Shown here one piece after another: positions 32,616 through 42,013 of a stretch of DNA of 64,000 nt. The position numbers and the translations under genes are program-made. Below the pieces are notes generated by a model. That model saw only the letters and a list, made by a program, of their open reading frames with translations, was not told the origin of the DNA and did no database searches. This DNA is from CAYVOX01 sp964453035 (GTDB lineage Bacteria > Chloroflexota > Anaerolineae > Anaerolineales > Anaerolineaceae), in the NCBI GenBank assembly GCA_964453035.1, contig CAYVOX010000001.1, forward strand, positions 1 to 64,000, read 5' to 3'. Every line of letters begins with the position of its first letter. Positions within the stretch are counted from its first letter, which is position 1.

Positions 32616-34031
32616 TTATAGGATCGGCGCTCCGGGCGTCCGGAAAAGATACTTTCCCATCCCGGCTCGCCCAAGCCAGGTGTTGCCATCAACAATCAGG
32701 TTTCCCCTTAAGAACACCTTCTCCGGGTAACCCGTCAACGACCAACCTTCGTACAGGTTGTAATCCGTTCGGTGCTGCGCAACCCCAGCCCCGTAGTGCA
32801 CTTTTTTCTTCGGGTCCCAGATGACGATATCCGCATCCCCTCCCACTACCAGGTCACCCTTGCGCGGGTATAACCCAAAGATTTTCGCCGGATTGGTGCA
32901 ATTCAACTTCACAAACTGGCTGAGGGTAAACTTTCCAACACCGTAGCTCCATAACACCGGCATCCGGTCGCCCACTCCCGGCAACCCGTTGGGAATCATC
33001 CTGAAATCTTCTCTACCCAGTTCTTTACCGGCAATCTGAACCGGTTTCCCCTCATAAAGGATTGATTTGCTGCCGTCATAGAAGAATGCGCAGTGGTCGG
33101 TTGCGACCACCTGCAGGGTTCCCTGCGCCAAACCTTGCCACAAGCACGCCTGATCCTCTGCTGTTCTGACCGGCGGCGAACATACCCATTTTGCCCCGTC
33201 TTCCCTTTCCAGATCTTTTTCTGAGAAGAAAAGGTACTGCGGGCAGGTTTCCCCCATCACCTTCAACCCTTTATCGCGCGCATAAGCCAGTTGATCCACT
33301 TCGCCCGCCGCGTTCATGTGAACCACATACAGCGCAGCGCCTGCCTGCGCCGCCAGCGCTGCCCCCCGCAAAACAGCCTCCACTGCCCCCCAGGCTGGTC
33401 GCGTGCGCGCATGCCAGATTGGAGCGGTTCTTCCAGCAGCCACAGCCTCGCTCACCAGCAAATCAATCACATCCCCGTTCTCCGCGTGCAGCATGGTCAG
33501 CATTCCAGCTTTCTCGGCTATGCGCATCACTTTAAATATTTCCGCATCCGAGATTCTCAGTCGGTTGTTGTACGCGGTGAAGACCTTGAGCGTTGTGATC
33601 CCTTCGTTTACCAATAAAGGTATCTCTTGCTCCACCTCAGGCTTTAGCTGCGTGATATTCATATGAAAACCAAAATCCACCGCTGCTTTGTGATCTGCCT
33701 TTGCGTGCCAGGCTTCCACGTTGGTGCGTAAATCCAGAACGTCCTGCGGCACAAAATCAATCACCGTCGTCGTGCCTCCGAACGCTGCTGCTTTGTGCCC
33801 GCTGTAATGGTCGTCAGAGGAAACCGTTCCAAACATCGGCAGGTCAAAATGCGTGTGCACGTCCACCCCGCCTGGCAGCACCAATTTCCCTGCAGCGTCA
33901 ATCACCGCTATGCCTTCTGGCGCCGCCAGGTTTGGTTCCACCCGGCTGATGCGCTCCCCCTCCACCAGAATATCTCCCTTCGCCACCCCCCGCTCTGTGA
34001 CCAGTTCACCATTCTTAATCAAAAAAGCCAT
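32616..34031 (-). CDS. Dihydropyrimidinase / D-hydantoinase family amidohydrolase
   Basis: This 471-aa cyclic amidohydrolase opens cyclic ureides or imides (dihydropyrimidines, hydantoins). It has the metal site DVHTHFD (about 58-64), the bridging carboxylated Lys in LKVFTAY, His in LHAENGD, His in VHMNAAGE and Asp in ATDHCAF. All the hydantoinase landmarks are there. In E. coli the related HyuA/YgeZ is encoded in the anaerobic purine cluster. Here it follows a purine nucleoside importer, a PLP enzyme and an unknown gene, so a ring-opening role in purine or pyrimidine breakdown fits. Allantoinase is less likely, but the substrate is not proven by sequence. Confidence 0.88.
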   Translation of the reverse strand: MAFLIKNGELVTERGVAKGDILVEGERISRVEPNLAAPEGIAVIDAAGKLVLPGGVDVHTHFDLPMFGTVSSDDHYSGHKAAAFGGTTTVIDFVPQDVLDLRTNVEAWHAKADHKAAVDFGFHMNITQLKPEVEQEIPLLVNEGITTLKVFTAYNNRLRISDAEIFKVMRIAEKAGMLTMLHAENGDVIDLLVSEAVAAGRTAPIWHARTRPAWGAVEAVLRGAALAAQAGAALYVVHMNAAGEVDQLAYARDKGLKVMGETCPQYLFFSEKDLEREDGAKWVCSPPVRTAEDQACLWQGLAQGTLQVVATDHCAFFYDGSKSILYEGKPVQIAGKELGREDFRMIPNGLPGVGDRMPVLWSYGVGKFTLSQFVKLNCTNPAKIFGLYPRKGDLVVGGDADIVIWDPKKKVHYGAGVAQHRTDYNLYEGWSLTGYPEKVFLRGNLIVDGNTWLGRAGMGKYLFRTPGAPIL

Positions 34032-34044
34032 CGCTCAGCCGTCC

Positions 34045-34596
34045 TCAATCCATTCTCGCCAGTTCGCCCAGCATTGCCAATAGCAGGGGGTCCAGCGCCA
34101 GTTCAGGTAGTTCATCCGGGCGGTATTGTCCAGTGCGTAAAGCTCGCTCCCGCAGCGATCGCCAGAGCAGCACGCGCTCCTCCGAGCGCACCACCAGGTC
34201 GCTCAATCTCATCGCAGAAAGCAGCAGCGCCCCGGTTGAATAAAGAAAGGTCAGTCGCTTCCAGTTCTCGGATGTGATGGGCCGGGCCAGGGGCTGCAAG
34301 CTGCCGATTGCCAGCTTGTAATATTCCTCGTTCGCCCGCGGGTGGTCGGCCTCATCCCGGAACAGCTCTTTGCGAGTGGTCAGTTCATGCCCCCGCACCT
34401 CGGCGAAAAATTCAATTTTCCAGCGGTGTTCCGTTCCAAACGAGCCCGTCTGGTAAAACGCCAGGTAATCTACCGCCAGCACCTTGGGGGCATGCCGCAG
34501 GGGTATCCGATACCACCCCAAAAGCCGCGCAATTTCCAGATCGCGCGGCTTTGGGGTTACCGCGATCAGCACCAATGATTCGGGAGAAGGCTGCAT
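34045..34596 (-). CDS. Conserved-looking protein of unknown function
   Basis: This soluble protein of about 183 aa has no signal peptide, membrane helix or known catalytic motif that I recognise. It starts with a beta-strand-like LVLIAVTPKPRDLEIARLLG and a Tyr/Arg-rich stretch, then helices rich in Arg, Leu and Glu. The start chosen is ATG 34596 because GGAGAGG lies six bases upstream; GTG 34611 and ATG 34602 are also in frame. It sits 14 bp before the hydantoinase and 31 bp after the PLP enzyme, so it is part of that operon. A link to nucleic-acid or nucleotide handling would be speculation. Confidence 0.65.
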   Translation of the reverse strand: MQPSPESLVLIAVTPKPRDLEIARLLGWYRIPLRHAPKVLAVDYLAFYQTGSFGTEHRWKIEFFAEVRGHELTTRKELFRDEADHPRANEEYYKLAIGSLQPLARPITSENWKRLTFLYSTGALLLSAMRLSDLVVRSEERVLLWRSLRERALRTGQYRPDELPELALDPLLLAMLGELARMD

Positions 34597-34627
34597 ATTC
34601 ATCCTCTCCACATCGCATCTGGCCAGG

Positions 34628-36094
34628 TTATATCAAGCCAACCCGCTGATTGAATTCTTCAATAAGCCCATCAATCTCTTCAACCTGTCCCTGAACTTCG
34701 GTCCAGTAATTCGGATCGTACCACTGCGCCTGGATTTCTTCGTAAGATCTACCCTGTTGTTCTACCCAGGTGTAATACTTCAGGTTGTGGATTTGCTTCC
34801 GATCCGCGTAGCTCAATTCCTTCATGTAGTCCGTGGTAACCCCTTGAAGGTAGCGCGCATACACCTCGGCTGCGTCAAATGCCGTGAAATCCCCAAACTG
34901 CTGCCGCATTTCCATGATGCGGCTGCTGTAGAGCTGCATCGAATCGGTCAATATGGTCACCACAACATCATTGGCGCCCATTTCGTAATACTTCGCCATC
35001 TTCACAGCCGAAAGCACATTGGCAATGCCCGAGAACCCCAGTAAATCCAGTTGTTGAACCAGCTCAGCGGGCACGCCTTTGCGCACCAGGTATTCCCGCC
35101 CGATCGGCTCATTGAACAGGCGCATGATTGCCACCACAGCATTGTCGTCAATTGCTGTCACAATATCGGTATTTGCAATATTGTGAATCCACGGCACGTG
35201 CTTATCGCCGATTCCCTCGATGCGGTGCGCCCCGAACCCATTTTGCAGCAGCGTGGGGCACTGCAGCGCCTCGCTGGCGGTAATCTTGCTCGTTGGGAAC
35301 ATCTGCTTCAGGTAATCGCCGCAACCAATCGTCCCGGCGGAACCCGTGGTCAATGCCACCCCGCGGAATTCATCCTGTGGGCGCAGCTCCCGCTGCAGCA
35401 CGTCTTCAATCGCATGCCCGGTAACGTCATAATGCCACAGGTAATTGCCAAACTCCTCAAACTGGTTAAAAATCATCAAATCTTGTCCGCTGGCGCGCAA
35501 TTCTTTGCACTTATCAAAGATTTCCTTTACGTTGCTCTCGCTGCCCGGCGTCGCAATAACCTCACCTGCAATTCTGGAAAGCCACTCAAACCGTTCGCGG
35601 CTCATCCCCTCTGGTAGAATCGCAATCGAGCTGCACGCCAGCAGCGCCGAATCATACGCCCCACCCCGGCAGTAGTTACCGGTGGAAGGCCAAACCGCCT
35701 TTTGCGTGGTCGGGTCAAATTGCCCGGTCACCAGCCTGGGAACCAGGCAGCCAAAAGCCGCACCCACCTTGTGCGCGCCGGTTGGAAACCATTTGCCCAC
35801 CAGGGCGATCACCCGCGCTTTAGTGCCCGTCAGGGATGATGGAAATTCGATATAATTAACCTCCCCAAACTGCCCCCCGGTTTCAAGTGGTTGGTTTTTC
35901 CAGGTAATACGGTAGAGGTTACGGGGTGCAACGTCCCACAGGCCGATTTTCGCAAGTTCTGCCTTAACCCTGGCAGGGATCAGCTCTGGGTTTTTCATCT
36001 GGGCAAAGGTCGGCACAATGATGTTGCGTTCTCGCGCCCGCCGAACAGTGCGCTCCAATCGGTCAACGTGAATGGTCAGGTCAATTTTGGTCAC
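34628..36094 (-). CDS. PLP-dependent enzyme of the tryptophan synthase beta/cysteine synthase fold
   Basis: This 488-aa enzyme is longer than typical family members (300-400 aa). The PLP Lys is in PTGAHKVGAAFG (about residue 108), and PSTGNYCRGG follows like the substrate loop. SAGTIGCGDYLKQMF supplies the Gly-rich phosphate-binding segment. There is an extra C-terminal region of about 100 residues rich in Tyr, Gln and Glu. E. coli's purine cluster carries a PLP enzyme, diaminopropionate ammonia-lyase YgeX; this may play that part but is not clearly YgeX. The start is GTG 36094, sharing GTGA with the preceding stop. The substrate is unknown. Confidence 0.75.
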   Translation of the reverse strand: MTKIDLTIHVDRLERTVRRARERNIIVPTFAQMKNPELIPARVKAELAKIGLWDVAPRNLYRITWKNQPLETGGQFGEVNYIEFPSSLTGTKARVIALVGKWFPTGAHKVGAAFGCLVPRLVTGQFDPTTQKAVWPSTGNYCRGGAYDSALLACSSIAILPEGMSRERFEWLSRIAGEVIATPGSESNVKEIFDKCKELRASGQDLMIFNQFEEFGNYLWHYDVTGHAIEDVLQRELRPQDEFRGVALTTGSAGTIGCGDYLKQMFPTSKITASEALQCPTLLQNGFGAHRIEGIGDKHVPWIHNIANTDIVTAIDDNAVVAIMRLFNEPIGREYLVRKGVPAELVQQLDLLGFSGIANVLSAVKMAKYYEMGANDVVVTILTDSMQLYSSRIMEMRQQFGDFTAFDAAEVYARYLQGVTTDYMKELSYADRKQIHNLKYYTWVEQQGRSYEEIQAQWYDPNYWTEVQGQVEEIDGLIEEFNQRVGLI

Positions 36095-37053
36095 TTTGAA
36101 ATCTCCTTTGAGGTTTCTTGCTGGTTTTCAACCGGTGCCTCGCTGACAATATAAAGCGGGCGGCCCTTAACTTCGTCGTAGATTCTCCCAATATACTCAC
36201 CCAGGATACCCAGGCTGATGAGCTGCACGCCCCCTAGGAACAAAACTGCGATGAGCGTGGAAGCCTGACCCAGGAAGGTTTCGTTCCCCCACGCCCGCGC
36301 CGCAATCACAATCGGGATCGTGATGATACTCAATCCCGCTGCAATAAATCCCAGGTAAGTTGCCAGTTGCAGCGGAAAATACGAGAATCCCGTAATGGCA
36401 TTCAGCGCCAGCTTAAACATCTTCTTGAACGGGTACTTGGTCGTTCCAGAGTATCTCGCCGCGCGTTTATAGGAAACCCCAATTTGCTTAAACCCCACCC
36501 ATGCCGACATACCCCGCAAGAAACGGTGCTTTTCCCGCATTGAATTCATCACATTGACCACCTTCCGGTCCATCAGGCGGAAGTCGCCGGTATCCAGCGG
36601 GATTTTTACATCTGTGATCTTGAAAATGATGCGGTAGAACAACGATGCCGTCGTCTTCTTAAACCAGGTTTCACCCTCACGCTCCGACCTGACCGCATAC
36701 ACCACCTCATTCCCTTCCCGCCACCTGGCAATCATCTCCAGGATGACCTCTGGTGGATCTTGCAGATCAGCATCAATGATGATCACAGCCTTTCCCCGGC
36801 TGTAATCCAGCCCCGCCGTGACGGCAATCTGGTGACCAAAATTGCGCGCAAATATCACCGGGCGCACCCGTTCATCCTCCTTTGCCATCTTCCGAATGAC
36901 ATCGGTAGAGCCATCTCTCGAGCCGTCATCCACCAGCACCAGCTCCCAGGGTTCGCCAGTCGTATCCATCACCTCGCTCACCCGCTGAAGAAGGATGGGC
37001 AGGTTCTCCAGTTCATTAAAAACAGGAGCAATAATTGTAAAAGTTGGCTGCAT
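36091..37053 (-). CDS. Family 2 glycosyltransferase, polyprenyl-phosphate sugar transferase type (GtrB/DPM1-like)
   Basis: This 320-aa GT2 enzyme moves a sugar from a nucleotide donor to a polyprenyl phosphate on the inner face of the membrane. The catalytic domain (1-225) has ELENLP, DDGSRDGS and the DADLQDPPEVI motif with metal-binding Asp. Two membrane helices follow at about 228-295, then a short tail. The topology is that of GtrB or DPM1. It lies in the operon between threonine synthase and the PLP enzyme and shares four bases with the latter. It has no obvious link to purine metabolism and is probably a passenger gene. Confidence 0.9.
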   Translation of the reverse strand: MQPTFTIIAPVFNELENLPILLQRVSEVMDTTGEPWELVLVDDGSRDGSTDVIRKMAKEDERVRPVIFARNFGHQIAVTAGLDYSRGKAVIIIDADLQDPPEVILEMIARWREGNEVVYAVRSEREGETWFKKTTASLFYRIIFKITDVKIPLDTGDFRLMDRKVVNVMNSMREKHRFLRGMSAWVGFKQIGVSYKRAARYSGTTKYPFKKMFKLALNAITGFSYFPLQLATYLGFIAAGLSIITIPIVIAARAWGNETFLGQASTLIAVLFLGGVQLISLGILGEYIGRIYDEVKGRPLYIVSEAPVENQQETSKEISK

Positions 37054-37091
37054 GATTCTTCAACTCCTCAAATCTTGTTGTTTTCCATTCT

Positions 37092-38339
37092 TCATCTGGC
37101 TAAATGCTTCTTGAGCGCCTCCAGGCTCGGCTCGATCACCGGCGCTTCTGGAACTGCCTGCATGGCTGCCCGCGTATCCTTTAGCCCGCTGCCGGTATTA
37201 ATCACCACAACCGCATCGCGGGAGTTTATTATACCCAGATGCAGCGCCTTTTTTAAGCCCGCATAAGCTGTCGCGCCGGCGGGTTCAGCGAATATCCCCA
37301 CCTTGCCCAGTTCTGCGATCGCGCCTAAAATATCGCTATCTCGAACGGTCAGGTAAGCGCCGTTGGTTTCCTTTGCAGCCCGCACCGCCCGCACCCCGTC
37401 GCGTGGTAAATCCACCGAGATGCTGTCAGCAATCGTTTGCGCCTTCACTGGCTGGATGCGCTCCGTGTCACCAAAAAAGGCATTCGCCACCGCCGCCGAC
37501 CCTTCCGATTGAATTCCAAACAGCCTCGGCATCTGCCCAATCCAACCCAGCGCCTTCAGATCCTTGAAACCCTTGTGGATCCCCGAGATGATATTACCAT
37601 CCCCCACTGAGACAAACACCACCAGCCTCTCTCCGTCTGGCTCAAGCTCGCGCATCACGCTCTCCCATATTTCCAGTGCTGCGGTCTTTTTACCCTCCGC
37701 GGTAAATGGATTATAGCCCGTGTTCCGGCAGTACCAACCAAATTCATCGGCAGCCTGGATGGTCAGATCAAAGGCCTGGTCATAATTTCCATCCACCAGG
37801 ATCACCTGCGCCCCGTAAACCAGCAGTTGCGCCACCTTTGCCGGAGGCGCAGTTCTGGGTGCAAAGATGATAGCCCTCTGCCCCACCGCCGCCGACATTC
37901 CCGCCAGCGCTGCCCCCGCGTTCCCGGTGGATGCCGTCACCACTACCGGCGCGTGGATTTGCATGGCTCGCGCCACCACCACAGAGCTAGCCCGATCTTT
38001 AAATGATGCAGTCGGGTTGCGACCCTCATCTTTTATCCACAGCTTTTCCAACCCCAGCACCTGTCTGAGCGCTGGTGGACTAAAAAGCGGCGTCCAGCCC
38101 GCGGCGCGCAGAGGCGTGCCTTCACCACCCGGGTCAGCAACCGGCAGCAAAGGCAGGTAGCGCCACAACGAAAAATCCGTTCTACAGGTGATATCTGCCG
38201 GTTGGTAGTGCCTGTTAATGGCGGCATAATCCAGAATGACGTCAAGGTTACCCCCATCTTTCGGGCAGGTATAAACCACCTGCCCTGCCAGGTATTCCGT
38301 CTGGCATAGCGAACAACGATATCCGACAAATTCACCCAT
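37092..38339 (-). CDS. thrC: Threonine synthase
   Basis: This 415-aa PLP enzyme converts O-phosphohomoserine to threonine. An N-terminal zinc-ribbon-like part (CSLC at about 9-12, C at about 25) precedes the catalytic domain. The PLP Lys lies in NPTASFKDRA (about residue 117), the phosphate loop in STGNAGAA, and a C-terminal GSGLKD segment follows. The start ATG 38339 has AAGGA about eight bases upstream; the longer reading to 38483 overlaps the permease gene without support. Cysteate synthase or a related lyase is possible given the odd neighbourhood, but the motif set is standard ThrC. It follows the ABC importer genes on the same transcript. Confidence 0.88.
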   Translation of the reverse strand: MGEFVGYRCSLCQTEYLAGQVVYTCPKDGGNLDVILDYAAINRHYQPADITCRTDFSLWRYLPLLPVADPGGEGTPLRAAGWTPLFSPPALRQVLGLEKLWIKDEGRNPTASFKDRASSVVVARAMQIHAPVVVTASTGNAGAALAGMSAAVGQRAIIFAPRTAPPAKVAQLLVYGAQVILVDGNYDQAFDLTIQAADEFGWYCRNTGYNPFTAEGKKTAALEIWESVMRELEPDGERLVVFVSVGDGNIISGIHKGFKDLKALGWIGQMPRLFGIQSEGSAAVANAFFGDTERIQPVKAQTIADSISVDLPRDGVRAVRAAKETNGAYLTVRDSDILGAIAELGKVGIFAEPAGATAYAGLKKALHLGIINSRDAVVVINTGSGLKDTRAAMQAVPEAPVIEPSLEALKKHLAR

Positions 38340-38355
38340 GACGAATCCTTTACTC

Positions 38356-39351
38356 CTATTCATTTTCAAAAGGGATGCCCAACGACGCCGGTGGCGAAGT
38401 TCGCATTGACCGTAAAACCCTGGCGGCAATTCGCCGCATCCTCTCCGGCATCGCAGCCAGCGTGCGCTCCACCCACTCTGCATTCCCCAGGTTCACCAGC
38501 AACAGCGTCAATATCATCAGCGGAAAAGGCGCCACCTGCAGCACTTGCGAGGGAATCGAAGGTAAACTCGGCTGTAAAACCAATCCCAGCCATTGCAGCA
38601 ACCCAAACAGGTAAGCCCCCGCTGCAGCCCGCAGCGGATTCCACCCTCCAAAGATGGTGATTGAGAGCGCAATCCAGCCAATGCCATCTAATCCAGAGAT
38701 GGTCCCCTTCCAACCAGCTTTCACGCTCAGTGAGTACATCGGTCCTGCCAGCCCCACCAGCGCCCCACCCAGAATAGTATAGATATACCGCAACCGGTTC
38801 ACGTTGGCCCCGCGCACAAAAGCGGCTGCCGGGCGCTCACCAATCCCCTGCAACATCAGCCCAGGCCTGGTCTTGAAAATCCAGACGTACGCGCCCGCGA
38901 TTATGATAAAGCTGGCATACACCAGCGGATCCTGCTTGTAAAAAAAGGTCCCCAGCACCGGCACCTTTTCCAGCCAGCCAATTGTCACCGGCTCGATGAT
39001 AGGGCCGGATGCCCCCATGATGGGGTTTCCCAGGAAGTAGGCTAGATCAGCGCAGAGCAGCGCCAGGACAAAGCCCACCGCCACCTGCGATTGCTTTAAC
39101 GTGATGCTGGAAAATGCGATTATCAGTGCCACCAACGCGCCGATGGCTGCCCCTGCCAGCAAACCCAGCAAGGTGCTGCCCGTCGCCAGCGCCATAGCAA
39201 ACCCACCCATCGCAGTTAAAAGGATGGTGCCATTCAACGATAGGTTCGTGATCCCCGCCCGCTCGGTGATGGTTTCGCCAATCACCGCAAAAATCAACGG
39301 CACCGTGCTTGCCAGGATGCCGGCCAAACCAACCAGGATTGTTTCGTCCAA
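38356..39351 (-). CDS. BMP-family nucleoside ABC transporter permease (NupQ-like)
   Basis: This 331-aa permease has about eight to ten hydrophobic helices and is of the RbsC/BPD_transp_2 family. The AGITNLSLNGTILL segment near residue 30 is typical of YufQ/NupQ-type permeases. It pairs with the second permease upstream (10 bp gap), the double ATPase and a BMP lipoprotein. Together they form an importer for purine nucleosides in characterised homologues. The C-terminal tail is Arg-rich and cytoplasmic. Confidence 0.9.
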   Translation of the reverse strand: MDETILVGLAGILASTVPLIFAVIGETITERAGITNLSLNGTILLTAMGGFAMALATGSTLLGLLAGAAIGALVALIIAFSSITLKQSQVAVGFVLALLCADLAYFLGNPIMGASGPIIEPVTIGWLEKVPVLGTFFYKQDPLVYASFIIIAGAYVWIFKTRPGLMLQGIGERPAAAFVRGANVNRLRYIYTILGGALVGLAGPMYSLSVKAGWKGTISGLDGIGWIALSITIFGGWNPLRAAAGAYLFGLLQWLGLVLQPSLPSIPSQVLQVAPFPLMILTLLLVNLGNAEWVERTLAAMPERMRRIAARVLRSMRTSPPASLGIPFENE

Positions 39352-39361
39352 GGCAATCTCC

Positions 39362-40411
39362 TTATTGCTGGCGCGTCAACCGGCGCCGAACGCCGTCCAT
39401 CAGCAGCACAAAAATCACCAGCGAGCCCTGCAGCACGCCCGCCAGCGCCGAATCCAGCCGCAGCACAACCGGCAACTGGATGCTGCCGATGTTCAATGCC
39501 GCAAAGAACAGAGCTACCGGCGCAATCCACAGCGCCTGGTAATTAACCAGCATCGCCACCAGCATCCCCAGGAACCCGTATCCCGAAGAAATAGATGGTA
39601 TCAACCGGTGAAACACGCCCGTCACCTGAATTGTCCCGGCCAATCCCGCCAGCGCCCCACAGATTAAAAACGCCGTCAGCATATAACGCGCAGTTGGGAT
39701 TCCCATCAGCGCCGAGGCTCTCGGATTTAACCCAACCGCTTTAAGCCGCAGGCCAAAATAAGTGTTCCCCAGCAAAATGGTGATGACCACCAGGCATAAA
39801 ATACCAATCAGAAGCGACCACGGGCTTAAATCATACCCTTCAAAAGTAGGCAGCCAGAATTGCGATTTGAACTGGTCCGTACCGCTCATCGAGCCGATTC
39901 CCGGGCGCTTCCACGGGCCAAAAATCAACCAGATGGTCAGCGCAGTTGCCACAAAATTCATCCCCAGCCCGCCGAAGATTTCGCTTACCCCGCCGTAAAT
40001 CTTCAGTAGACCCACAATGCCCGCCCAAAGCGCCCCACCAGCTGCCCCTGCCAGAAACGCACCGATTAATATCAAAACAGGTGGTAAATCTGTGTTCTGC
40101 AAAGAGCGAATCAACCAGTAAGAAAAGATGGCTCCCAGCGTGATTTGCCCCTCAATGCCAATATTCCACAGCCCCGCAGTGAACGTCGCAAGCAGCCCCG
40201 CCGAAACCAGCAGCAGCGGAATCCAGGCGCTCACCACCAGCATCATCTTGATATCTGACCCAACCGCCCCCTTGAGAATATTCTCGTAGGCCTCAACTGG
40301 CTGCGCGTTGGTGATGAGCAGCACCACAGTGGTAAAACCCAGCGCCAGCACCACTGCCAGCACCCTGAACAGGATATCCATCGAAGTACGCTTGTTCTTG
40401 GCAGTCATCAT
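39362..40411 (-). CDS. BMP-family nucleoside ABC transporter permease (NupP-like)
   Basis: This permease of about 349 aa has some nine hydrophobic segments. NIGIEGQITLGAIFSYW and the YGGVSEIFGGLGMNFVA segment are characteristic of YufP/NupP permeases. The start is one of two tandem ATGs (40411 or 40408), just after the ATPase stop; a GTG at 40432 would overlap that gene. It forms a heteromeric channel with the downstream permease. Confidence 0.9.
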   Translation of the reverse strand: MMTAKNKRTSMDILFRVLAVVLALGFTTVVLLITNAQPVEAYENILKGAVGSDIKMMLVVSAWIPLLLVSAGLLATFTAGLWNIGIEGQITLGAIFSYWLIRSLQNTDLPPVLILIGAFLAGAAGGALWAGIVGLLKIYGGVSEIFGGLGMNFVATALTIWLIFGPWKRPGIGSMSGTDQFKSQFWLPTFEGYDLSPWSLLIGILCLVVITILLGNTYFGLRLKAVGLNPRASALMGIPTARYMLTAFLICGALAGLAGTIQVTGVFHRLIPSISSGYGFLGMLVAMLVNYQALWIAPVALFFAALNIGSIQLPVVLRLDSALAGVLQGSLVIFVLLMDGVRRRLTRQQ

Positions 40412-40415
40412 CGGC

Positions 40416-41879
40416 TCACAACCCTTTCCCACCGATCATTAAACCCAACTGGTCTACGGTCGTCGTAACTGAATCAATCGGCTGGGAGACTTTCCCGCCA
40501 AAAAACACCAGGATCCGGTCGCTGTAATGCAACACCTCTTCCAAATCCGAAGAAATAAATACAATGGTCGCGCCCTGGTGACAGCGTTCCTTCAGCTTTC
40601 CCCAGATCCAGATGGTCGATTCAATATCCAATCCGCGCGTGGGATGCTCCAGCAGCAATAAATTCAGCGGATCGCGCAGCAGTGCCAGAAGTGCCCGCTG
40701 CTGGTTGCCCCCCGAAAGAGCCTCAATCTTCGATTCAGGGGTCCCTCGGATTGAAAATCCCTTGATCCGTTCTTCAGCCAGCGCCCTGGCCTTGCTGCGG
40801 TTGATAAAAAAGCCCGCTTGCTTTTCAGCCAGGATGAAATGCTCACTCAACGACAAACCTGTCACCAAACCCTCCTCCAGCCGCGCTGCAGGAACATACG
40901 CAATGCCAGCATCCTTAAATTGCCGGTAAGGTTTTCCGGCCAGGTTTTTGCCATTGAACACCAGTTGCCCGCTCACCGGGCGCATCAACCCACCCAGCAT
41001 GCGTAAAAATTGGCGCTGCCCCGAGCCCTCCATCCCCGCCAGGCCAACAACTTCTCCCCTGCGGAGGGTAAGGTTTACCTTTTTAATCCTCAGCCGGAAG
41101 TCCTCAACCGCGATATCCTCCAGCTGTAAAAAGCTGCCTTCATGGCGGGCGTCATCCCGCCCCTCTTTTGCCACTACCTTGCCGAACATCATCTCAACCA
41201 GTACTTCCGTTGAATATGGTGGAACAGCCTCGCCCACCAACCTCCCGCACTGGAACACCGCCACCCGGTGGCACAGTCCTTCCACCTCCTCCAGTTTATG
41301 CGAGACGAAAATCACCGTCATGCCTTGCTCCGCCAGCTTCACCAGGGTTGCAAACAGGCTTTCTTTCTGTATTGCGCTGATACCCGTCGTCGGCTCATCC
41401 AGGATCAGCACCTTTGCCCCCATCCACAACAACCGTAGAATTTCAAGCTGCTGGCGCTCGCCCACCGTCAGCGCATCAACATAAGCCTCAGGGTCAATCT
41501 CAAACCCAAACTTCGCCTGCAGGGACCTGAACTCACCCGCCGCATTCTTCCGGTTTGGGAACATCCCCCCGCTGGCCCCGATGATGAAATTATCCAGCAC
41601 CTTCATCGGCGGAAAGTCTAGTGGATCCTGGTGCAGCATCCCAATTCCGTACCTTAGCGCCTGCGCGGGATTTTGTAGCTTAACCGCTTCCCCATTCAAC
41701 AGGATTTGCCCCTCATCCGCATGGATGAATCCCGAGAGGACCTTCATCAACGTGCTTTTACCCGCCCCATTTTCTCCCAGGATGCCCTGAATGGTGCCCG
41801 CAGGGATGACCAGGGAAATATCATTGTTTGCGTGAACTTTTCCAAACCGTTTGTGGATATGCCTCAGTTCAACATCCAT
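40416..41879 (-). CDS. Nucleoside/sugar ABC transporter ATPase with two ABC domains (NupO-like)
   Basis: This protein of about 487 aa contains tandem nucleotide-binding domains. The first has Walker A GENGAGKST (about 38-46), the signature region LTVGERQQLEI and Walker B VLILDEPT. The second has a degenerate Walker A (GMEGSGQRQF), LSGGNQQRALL and LLLEHPTRGLD, where the usual DEPT is altered. Such asymmetry is normal in the RbsA/MglA/YufO group. The start is ATG 41879 with AGGTG upstream. It is separated from the binding-protein gene by a hairpin, and the two permeases follow at once. Confidence 0.92.
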   Translation of the reverse strand: MDVELRHIHKRFGKVHANNDISLVIPAGTIQGILGENGAGKSTLMKVLSGFIHADEGQILLNGEAVKLQNPAQALRYGIGMLHQDPLDFPPMKVLDNFIIGASGGMFPNRKNAAGEFRSLQAKFGFEIDPEAYVDALTVGERQQLEILRLLWMGAKVLILDEPTTGISAIQKESLFATLVKLAEQGMTVIFVSHKLEEVEGLCHRVAVFQCGRLVGEAVPPYSTEVLVEMMFGKVVAKEGRDDARHEGSFLQLEDIAVEDFRLRIKKVNLTLRRGEVVGLAGMEGSGQRQFLRMLGGLMRPVSGQLVFNGKNLAGKPYRQFKDAGIAYVPAARLEEGLVTGLSLSEHFILAEKQAGFFINRSKARALAEERIKGFSIRGTPESKIEALSGGNQQRALLALLRDPLNLLLLEHPTRGLDIESTIWIWGKLKERCHQGATIVFISSDLEEVLHYSDRILVFFGGKVSQPIDSVTTTVDQLGLMIGGKGL

Positions 41880-41931
41880 GCTGTTAGCACCTGTCTTTTT
41901 ATAACAACGGGATTCACTCAAGAGATACCAG

Positions 41932-41976
41932 GCACGGGGTTTGTCTTACGCCATTATCCGGCTGCAAACCCCGTGC
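41932..41976 (-). terminator. Intercistronic hairpin between binding protein and ATPase genes
   Basis: A perfect 12-base inverted repeat, GCACGGGGTTTG (41932-41943) and CAAACCCCGTGC (41965-41976), has a 21-base loop. No T-run follows on the minus strand. It is more likely an mRNA-stabilising or attenuating element that leaves the binding-protein message in excess than a full terminator. Confidence 0.75.
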
Positions 41977-42013
41977 TTAAGTTACTCAATCCTCATCGGA
42001 AAGGTCAATCGCG

